A stretch of 64,000 nucleotides of DNA from Christensenella hongkongensis (GTDB lineage: Bacteria; Bacillota; Clostridia; Christensenellales; Christensenellaceae). The notes beneath the pieces are model-generated. The model saw nothing but the letters and a program-made list of their open reading frames with translations, made no database searches and was not told where the DNA came from. The position numbers and the translations under genes are program-made. The stretch lies in NCBI RefSeq assembly GCF_000981035.1, contig NZ_LAYJ01000068.1, forward strand, positions 62,001-126,000, given 5' to 3'. This document shows positions 58,984-64,000 of this stretch, one piece after another (the stretch's first letter is position 1; each line of letters opens with the position of its first letter).

Positions 58984-59745
58984 TTAAGAGTTCTTCCTGT
59001 AAATCTTATTCAGTCCGATCAATGTAAGTGTCGGGCTGATTTCATCAATACAATTCGTTTCCTGCGCGATGAGCTCTGCAAAGCCTCCGGTCGCAACGAC
59101 CTTCGCTTCGCCCATCTCTTCCTTCATCCGCTCGATAATATATTGCACCTGTCCGACATAGCCGTGGATGATACCTGACTGCATCGAGGTGACGGTAGTT
59201 CGCCCAATCACCTTGCGCGGACGTTTGAGCTCTATCCTTGGAAGATTCGCCGTGTAATTCGTAAGCGCCTCCGAGGTTATTTTAAGGCCCGGGCAGATCG
59301 CCCCGCCTAAAAAATCACCTTTTTCCGAAATCGCTCCAAAGCTTGTCGCCGTGCCAAAATCAATGGTGATTACAGGCCCGCCGTAAAGCTCGAAAGCCCC
59401 CACCGCTGTAAGGATCCGGTCCGTGCCGAGCTCTTTGGGGTTATCGTATTTTATATTGATACCCGTTTTGATCCCCGGGCCGACAAACATTGGCTTTTTT
59501 TTGAAATACTCACGCACCATATGGTCAAGCGTATAGTTGATCGACGGAATAACCGACGAAATCAGTATTCCCTCGATGTCCTCCGGAACCTGGTCAAGGT
59601 AGTTGAAAAAGTCGATCATCTGGATGCCGAACTGGTCCGACGTAGCATCGATATCAGTCGTGATGCGGAAAGAATGCACGAGATCGTCGCCCTGAAACAT
59701 CCCGCACTTGATATTCGTATTACCAACGTCCATTACAAAAATCAT
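58984..59745 (-). CDS. coaX: Type III pantothenate kinase
   Basis: The 253-residue protein has the CoaX motifs MDVGNTNIKCGMFQGDDL (phosphate 1), GINIKYDNPKELGTDRI (G-T-D-R), TIDFGTATSFGAI (phosphate 2) and a C-terminal VVATGGFAELI. It phosphorylates pantothenate in the first step of coenzyme A synthesis. It starts three bases after the stop of an ECF-type transporter subunit, which is likely to import pantothenate. Confidence 0.96.
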   Translation of the reverse strand: MIFVMDVGNTNIKCGMFQGDDLVHSFRITTDIDATSDQFGIQMIDFFNYLDQVPEDIEGILISSVIPSINYTLDHMVREYFKKKPMFVGPGIKTGINIKYDNPKELGTDRILTAVGAFELYGGPVITIDFGTATSFGAISEKGDFLGGAICPGLKITSEALTNYTANLPRIELKRPRKVIGRTTVTSMQSGIIHGYVGQVQYIIERMKEEMGEAKVVATGGFAELIAQETNCIDEISPTLTLIGLNKIYRKNS

Positions 59746-59748
59746 CTG

Positions 59749-60375
59749 CTATGCAATCTCCTTTTGTCTTGCGGTCATGATCGGCGGTACTGATTTTTTC
59801 AGCGCCCGCGCGATTGCCGGGCAGATCAGCGTCGCAAATACCGCCTCCGGAAGCCCGTTTGTAAGCACGATCCCCCATATCACCGCCACGGCCCCTGCCG
59901 CATCCACCGAGTAAAACGTGCAGATAAGGGGCGTAAGCGTAAGGCTTACGAGGATCAGATATACCGCTGTATTCGTAAGAGAGCCCGTAAGGGAGGCGAC
60001 TGCCAGATTCACGTACTCTTTTTTTGTTTTCATTGCCTTGCCCATTCCCCATGTAGTGACAGGAATCAGTACCCGCGGAATCAGCAGGCAAAGCATATAT
60101 AATACGCCATATTTGCCAAAATCATCCACCACGATCGCAGAAAAGGCGTCCGGCATTACAAAAATCTTTGATATGCTGATGACTGCAAACAGCAGCCCCA
60201 TCATAAGCCCGGTTTTCAGCCCAAGCACCAGCGTTGCGATGATCACCGGAATGCACATCAGCGTGATTGAAATCGGCCCGATCATAATAAATCCGAGGTT
60301 GGGCACGTATCCCATCAGGAGCATCACCGCAATCAGGATAGCCATCAGTGTAAGAGATCTCGTTTTTGTTTTCAT
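59749..60375 (-). CDS. ECF transporter S component, probably for pantothenate
   Basis: The 208-residue membrane protein has about six helices and the ECF S-component look: LTLMAILIAVMLLMGYVPNL with the Ala-x-x-x-Ala-type first helix, and GLKTGLMMGLLFAVISISKI. S components bind a vitamin and dock on a shared energising module (EcfAA'T), which is encoded elsewhere. Close coupling with coaX argues for pantothenate (PanT), but specificity cannot be proved by sequence. The ATG has GGAGG upstream. Upstream, 60376-60621 holds promoters I cannot place exactly and no gene. Confidence 0.82.
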   Translation of the reverse strand: MKTKTRSLTLMAILIAVMLLMGYVPNLGFIMIGPISITLMCIPVIIATLVLGLKTGLMMGLLFAVISISKIFVMPDAFSAIVVDDFGKYGVLYMLCLLIPRVLIPVTTWGMGKAMKTKKEYVNLAVASLTGSLTNTAVYLILVSLTLTPLICTFYSVDAAGAVAVIWGIVLTNGLPEAVFATLICPAIARALKKSVPPIMTARQKEIA

Positions 60376-60621
60376 AGTTTCCTCCGCTCAGGTTTCGCCG
60401 CATGGCAAATACCCTACATTAGATAAAATATTTCGTGACATCAGCGTTTATCCGTGCGGCTTATGGTGTATCATAATGTCGCCGAAAGCTGTTTTCACAA
60501 TTACGTTATATTATAGCAATAATGAAGGCGGTTTTGCAAGGAATTATCGCAGATTCCACAGGGCATGCAGCACAAATCAATCGTTGCATGGATGAATATA
60601 GTGTTTAAAGGAAATAAAACA

Positions 60622-61122
60622 ATGTTTGTAATGACGTATCAAATGGAAGAACGAAAACACGAAAAAAAGATGAGGAGCGTCAGGGCCGTTATAGCCGTCA
60701 TCATAACAGCAGCGGGCGCGGTGATCGCTTCGCTTGCAACCGATACGTCAACCGCCTGGTACCAGGGGCTTACGCTGTCTCCCCTCCAGCCGCCGCCGTG
60801 GGCGTTCGGCCTGATCTGGACGATCCTCTATGTTTTGCTCGCTATTTCCTTTGCGTACGCAATCACAAGGCCCCACGCGCCAAAGGGCGCAGCCGCAGGG
60901 TATATCCTGAACATCATTATCAACGCGCTCTGGTCGCCGGTTTTTTTCATGCTTTACAATCCGGTATCGGCGCTCGTTATCATGATTGCGCTTGTCGTAA
61001 ACCTGATCATTCTGATGCGGAACGTAAGGCAGGTAACGCCCAGCTTCTATTTGCTGATTCCTTATTTGATATGGCTCGCGATCGCGACGATACTGAACGT
61101 ATCGGTGATCGTCCTGAACTGA
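60622..61122 (+). CDS. TspO/MBR-family membrane protein
   Basis: The 166-residue protein has five hydrophobic helices and the TspO pattern: WYQGLTLSPLQPPPWAFGLI near 47-66, then WTILYVLLAISFAYA and NIIINALWSPVFFMLYNP. TspO proteins bind porphyrins and tryptophan-like ligands and are linked to stress. The start at 60622 follows AAAGGAAA. It is a single gene with a terminator behind. Confidence 0.88.
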   Translation: MFVMTYQMEERKHEKKMRSVRAVIAVIITAAGAVIASLATDTSTAWYQGLTLSPLQPPPWAFGLIWTILYVLLAISFAYAITRPHAPKGAAAGYILNIIINALWSPVFFMLYNPVSALVIMIALVVNLIILMRNVRQVTPSFYLLIPYLIWLAIATILNVSVIVLN

Positions 61123-61154
61123 ATAGTACCTCGTAAAAATTATTTCGAGACTTT

Positions 61155-61182
61155 AAAACGGCGGGTTCATCCCGCCTTTTTT
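61155..61182. terminator. Terminator between tspO and the recombinase gene
   Basis: GGCGGG and CCCGCC with a five-base loop, followed by six T on the plus strand and preceded by AAAA, so it can act on both strands. Confidence 0.9.
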
Positions 61183-61192
61183 GATGTTTTCT

Positions 61193-61810
61193 TCATTTTG
61201 CAACAGCTGTATTTTTCTGTTTTTCCCTTGTCCACCGCAAAAAAGTATCCTGCGCGACGCCGATGGCTGCAGCCGCCTGCCGCGATGAAATTTCCCTGCG
61301 GAACCATTGCTCCTTCAGCTCAAAAAACTCGTCCGGTACAGGCTTTGGCGGCCTGCCGAACTTTACCCCGCGCTGTTTTGCAGCCGCAATCCCTTCCGCC
61401 TGCCGCTGGCGGATATTTTCACGCTCTGTCTGCGCGACATAGGACAAAAGCTGCAGTACGATATCCGCAATCAGCGTGCCGGTAAGGTCCCTGCCCTTCC
61501 TCGTGTCGAGCAGCGGCATATCGAGCACCACGACCTCCACTTTTTTTTCTTTCGTGATAATACGCCACTGCTCGAGAATCTCGTCATAGTTACGCCCCAG
61601 CCGGTCGATGCTTTTGATAACCAGCAAATCTGCTTCCTTCATTTTTCGCAGCAGGCGGCGGTATGCAGGACGGTTAAAATCTTTTCCACTCAGTTTGTCC
61701 AGATAAATGTTTTTTTCCGGCACGTCAAATTCACTCATTGCAATCATCTGACGGTCTTCGTTCTGATCCCTCGTGGATACACGGACATATCCCCAAATGT
61801 TCTGACTCAT
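61193..61810 (-). CDS. Serine recombinase (resolvase/invertase family)
   Basis: The 205-residue protein has the small serine recombinase plan: catalytic Ser12 in GYVRVSTRDQNEDRQ, SGKDFNRPAYRRLLRKMKEA, the conserved IKSIDRLGRNYDEI (Arg cluster), the long E helix and a C-terminal helix-turn-helix (SSRQAAAAIGVAQDTFLRW). Such enzymes invert or resolve DNA between short sites. AAGGAG precedes the ATG at 61810. No transposase, inverted repeats or invertible promoter was recognised on either side, so it stands alone. Confidence 0.92.
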   Translation of the reverse strand: MSQNIWGYVRVSTRDQNEDRQMIAMSEFDVPEKNIYLDKLSGKDFNRPAYRRLLRKMKEADLLVIKSIDRLGRNYDEILEQWRIITKEKKVEVVVLDMPLLDTRKGRDLTGTLIADIVLQLLSYVAQTERENIRQRQAEGIAAAKQRGVKFGRPPKPVPDEFFELKEQWFRREISSRQAAAAIGVAQDTFLRWTREKQKNTAVAK

Positions 61811-62010
61811 GCTGTAAACTCCTTTTTGTATCGATACTGAAATAAAATCCGGTCTCCTGACAATACAGAAATACCGGATACCGTGTATGAAAGTGGCGGC
61901 TTTTGTTTTTTCAGCCGTCATTCAGGCATCTGGATAAAAAGATCGTTTGTATATCAAATATACCCGGCTTCCGATTGGAAGTCAGTTTCGTGAACATGAA
62001 TTTATCTTGC

Positions 62011-62376
62011 TTATATACCCCTTACAAGCGTTTTTCCCAGCCATGCGGCAAATATGCACGCTGCAACGCTTATGACGGCGTTGATCACTGCAAACAGTAT
62101 CCTGCCGTCCTCAAGCAATCCCAGCGTTTCGAGGGAAAAACTCGAAAATGTAGTGAAGCCCCCCATGACGCCCACCATGAGCGTTTTGGTTATGCGTTCA
62201 TCGATGCGCGACTGCAACGACAGCTGAAAAATAATGCCGATCAAAAACGATCCGGCGATGTTGACAAGCATTGTCCCCCAAGGGAACGATCCCGAAATGT
62301 TTTTGGTGAGAAGGTTCATTCCATAGCGGCTGACCGCTCCCGCGAAGCCGCCGAGGCCAATGAGCAAAGCCATCAT
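62011..62376 (-). CDS. crcB: FluC/CrcB fluoride channel
   Basis: The 121-residue protein has four membrane helices and the CrcB signatures GLGGFAGAVSRYGMN, GTMLVNIAGSFLIG (pore Asn) and VMGGFTTFSSFSLET. FluC dimers export fluoride. Many genomes have two copies, giving homo- or heterodimers; only one is seen here. The ATG overlaps the stop of the zinc-ribbon gene (ATGA). I see no fluoride riboswitch in the short region upstream of the pair. Confidence 0.93.
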   Translation of the reverse strand: MMALLIGLGGFAGAVSRYGMNLLTKNISGSFPWGTMLVNIAGSFLIGIIFQLSLQSRIDERITKTLMVGVMGGFTTFSSFSLETLGLLEDGRILFAVINAVISVAACIFAAWLGKTLVRGI

Positions 62377-62663
62377 TTTTCCTGTTCCTCCCGCTTTGTA
62401 TCTTCCTGCTGTTTATGATATTCTTCATCCGGAATATTTTCCATATAGGAGCTCATCCCGCAATGCGGGCAGGTCAGCAGCCTGTCCGTTCCCTGCCGTG
62501 AAACGAAAAAACTACGCAAACCGGATACCTTGAACCTCGTTTTGCAATGCGGACATAAAAAATGCCTTTTTTGCTGTATGATGCAGTATAGAATCATGCA
62601 GACAATGAAAATCCCGGCTGTTACGCACACGGTAATCAGTCCAAAAAGCTGCAAACCGCTCAT
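62373..62663 (-). CDS. Small membrane-anchored zinc-ribbon protein of unknown function
   Basis: The 96-residue protein has one N-terminal membrane helix (about 5-28) and a cytoplasmic zinc ribbon made by FLCPHCKTRFKVSGL and LLTCPHCGMSSYMEN (two C-P-H-C knuckles). It ends in a charged glutamate/lysine tail. GGGG precedes the ATG by about seven bases. It is coupled to the fluoride channel gene by a four-base overlap. I do not recognise a named family. Confidence 0.75.
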   Translation of the reverse strand: MSGLQLFGLITVCVTAGIFIVCMILYCIIQQKRHFLCPHCKTRFKVSGLRSFFVSRQGTDRLLTCPHCGMSSYMENIPDEEYHKQQEDTKREEQEK

Positions 62664-62710
62664 AGTAATTCCCCATTTCCCGAATAATGACTTTTTTTGA
62701 ATATTTTAAT

Positions 62711-62763
62711 AGTATACCACAATAAAAATAAATGTTGAATTCCTCTTTAAAAATTGTTATGAT
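62711..62763. promoter_or_regulatory. Back-to-back promoters for the zinc-ribbon/crcB pair and glyS
   Basis: Plus strand: TTGAAT (62735-62740) and TATGAT (62758-62763) are 17 bp apart for glyS. Minus strand: TTCAAC (62734-62739) and TATACT (62711-62716) are 17 bp apart for the zinc-ribbon gene. The two -35 boxes overlap almost completely, so the two promoters may compete. Confidence 0.6.
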
Positions 62764-62769
62764 ATTTGA

Positions 62770-62925
62770 TAGAAAAAGTGAATCAAGGAGCGTTTTGCGG
62801 GAGTGGCGTCCCGCTCGACAAAAGCGCATGGTTTGAAAGCGGATTCCCGTTTTGGGAGTCAACTAGGGTGGAACCGCGGAAGTAATCTTTCGTCCCTTGC
62901 ATGGGATGAAGGATTTTTTTATTTT
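62770..62925 (+). promoter_or_regulatory. T-box leader of glyS (short form)
   Basis: AGGGTGGAACCGCGG at 62865-62879 is the conserved T-box antiterminator sequence. After it AATC..GTCCC (62884-62896) pairs with GGGAT..GATT (62903-62915), followed by a T-run: the intrinsic terminator. GATTCCC and GGGAGTC (62842-62860) form a Stem III-like hairpin. The upstream Stem I zone spans only about 55-60 bases, with CGGGA/TCCCG as inner stem and a GGC in its loop. Uncharged tRNA-Gly is expected to favour readthrough. The specifier codon cannot be fixed with confidence. Confidence 0.85.
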
Positions 62926-62990
62926 CCCGTACCGTGTATAAAATACCAGCACGCATGCTCGCGCTCTGTTATAAAATGGAGGTTTTTCAG

Positions 62991-64000
62991 ATGGAAAAAA
63001 CAATGGAAAAAATTGTGGCGCTTGCCAAAGGCCGCGGCTTTGTATTCCCGGGCTCGGAAATTTACGGCGGCCTTGCAAACTCGTGGGATTACGGCCCGCT
63101 GGGCGTTGAATTTAAAAACAACGTCAAGCGCGCATGGTGGCAAAAATTCGTGCAGGAATGCCCGTACAACGTGGGCCTTGACAGCGCGATTCTCATGAAC
63201 CCGGAAACATGGGTGGCTTCCGGACATGTGGGCGGCTTTAATGATCCGCTCATGGACTGCAAAAGCTGCAAGGAACGTTTCCGCGCGGATAAGCTGATCG
63301 AGGACTATGCTGCGGAAAACGACCTTGACATCGGCAGTGTCGAAGCGATGAGCAAGGAAGAAATGGAGGCGTTTATTGCCGAAAACATCGTTTGTCCGTC
63401 CTGCGGCAAAAAAGATTTTACGCCCATACGCCAGTTTAACCTGATGTTCAAGACCTTCCAGGGCGTTAACGAAGATACCGCGGCGCAGATTTACCTCCGT
63501 CCGGAAACGGCGCAGGGCATCTTTGTAAACTTTAAAAACGTACTGCGTACCACACGCCGTAAAATGCCGATGGGGATCGGACAGGTTGGTAAATCCTTCC
63601 GGAACGAAATCACGCCCGGAAACTTTATTTTCCGCATTCGTGAATTTGAGCAGATGGAGCTTGAATTTTTCTGCGATCCGAAAGAAGAATTTGAATGGTT
63701 CAAATATTGGAAGGACTATTGCCACAACTGGCTGCTTTCCCTTGGAATAGACGATGAAAACCTCAAGCTGCGCGACCATGCGCCAGAGGAGCTTTCCCAT
63801 TATTCCAATGCGACTACGGATATCGAATACCGCTTCCCATTTGGCTGGGGAGAGCTTTGGGGGATTGCAGACAGAACCGATTTTGACCTGAAAGCACATA
63901 TGGCGCACTCAGGAGAGAGCCTTGAATACCTCGATCCGGTTACCAACGAAAAATACGTTCCCTACTGCATCGAACCCTCGCTGGGCGCAGACCGCGTTGC
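62991..64000 (+). CDS. glyS: Glycine-tRNA ligase, alpha2 type (cut by window edge)
   Basis: The first 336 codons are visible and the frame is open to the window end. It starts with [20 protein letters not shown] and contains [20 protein letters not shown], zinc-type cysteines in CKSCKERF and CPSCGKKDF, motif 2 area [19 protein letters not shown] and FEQMELEFF. This is the single-chain eukaryote/archaea-like GlyRS found in many Firmicutes (also called GlyQS), not the GlyQ+GlyS pair. GGAGG precedes the ATG. It is under the T-box leader directly upstream. Confidence 0.97.
   Translation, partial: MEKTMEKIVALAKGRGFVFPGSEIYGGLANSWDYGPLGVEFKNNVKRAWWQKFVQECPYNVGLDSAILMNPETWVASGHVGGFNDPLMDCKSCKERFRADKLIEDYAAENDLDIGSVEAMSKEEMEAFIAENIVCPSCGKKDFTPIRQFNLMFKTFQGVNEDTAAQIYLRPETAQGIFVNFKNVLRTTRRKMPMGIGQVGKSFRNEITPGNFIFRIREFEQMELEFFCDPKEEFEWFKYWKDYCHNWLLSLGIDDENLKLRDHAPEELSHYSNATTDIEYRFPFGWGELWGIADRTDFDLKAHMAHSGESLEYLDPVTNEKYVPYCIEPSLGADRV

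Noticed and set aside
62664-62734. Fluoride riboswitch upstream of the zinc-ribbon/crcB pair
   Set aside because: The leader is short and AT-rich and I cannot find the conserved core or a terminator.
62919-63908. Long minus-strand open frame of about 329 codons
   Set aside because: It is antisense to glyS, whose plus-strand frame has clear GlyRS motifs; the minus frame has no ribosome site or domain.

Overview
The window reads as chromosomal DNA of a low-to-mid GC, Gram-positive anaerobe of the class Clostridia. Signs of this are strong AAGGAGG-type ribosome binding sites, TTGACA/TATAAT promoters, an agr-type peptide signalling locus, a T-box leader, an infC-rpmI-rplT attenuator leader, ROK, DeoR and AraC regulators with sugar operons, YesM/YesN two-component proteins, an ECF vitamin transporter, and a CD1871A-type CXXC protein. 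A Christensenella-like organism is possible but I cannot prove it. I see no rRNA, tRNA, CRISPR array, insertion sequence or prophage.

Layout. 1-2.3 kb: the end of a sugar-phosphate operon (TIM-like isomerase and SIS isomerase) with a DeoR regulator. 2.4-3.4 kb: azlCD amino-acid exporter. 3.7-5.1 kb: a paired DUF6323/DUF6179-like unit. 5.2-6.0 kb: an AraC/GyrI-like regulator. 6.3-9.5 kb: an unusual agr-like quorum-sensing locus. Two tandem, nearly identical 48-residue AgrD-like signal precursors are transcribed divergently from agrC-agrA-agrB. A LytTR-style pair of direct repeats lies between them.

9.8-27.8 kb is a large carbohydrate and polyol region. It holds a DgoK-like sugar-acid kinase, a GH4 glycosidase, an RbsABC-type ABC transporter with an erythritol/threitol-type dehydrogenase, and an orphan degenerate RbsA-like ATPase in an operon with a YesN/YesM two-component system. 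A split transketolase, two more zinc dehydrogenases and an AraC-type regulator with a worn receiver domain follow. Together these look like import and oxidation of a polyol, then C2-unit transfer into the pentose phosphate pool, under two-component control.

28.0-32.6 kb is a redox cluster in one transcriptional direction: rhodanese lipoprotein, two-domain TlpA-like lipoprotein, CD1871A CXXC peptide, polyferredoxin-type membrane protein, flavin disulfide reductase (frameshifted) and an Rrf2 regulator. 32.8-45.3 kb is largely housekeeping on the minus strand: zapA, pheT, pheS, a TrmH-family methylase, rplT, rpmI, infC (ATC start), thrS, a RelA/SpoT-like protein, nadE with a long C-terminal extension, a WYL regulator and araD.

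45.5-54.5 kb: an OFA-type MFS transporter, a thioesterase, two convergent DeoC-family aldolases, and a UroD-like/ROK-kinase/DeoC operon. That operon and the ROK-family regulator gene share an identical 12-bp operator-like site at their -10 boxes. MetY and an EF-P 5-aminopentanone reductase follow. 54.7-64 kb: DUF2207 and LemA proteins, a cupin, homoserine dehydrogenase, type III pantothenate kinase with a probable pantothenate ECF-S component, TspO, a solitary serine recombinase, a FluC/CrcB channel, a zinc-ribbon protein, and a short T-box leader controlling glyS, which runs off the end.

The most interesting item is the dual-precursor divergent agr locus. All functional calls come from reading motifs; no database search was run.
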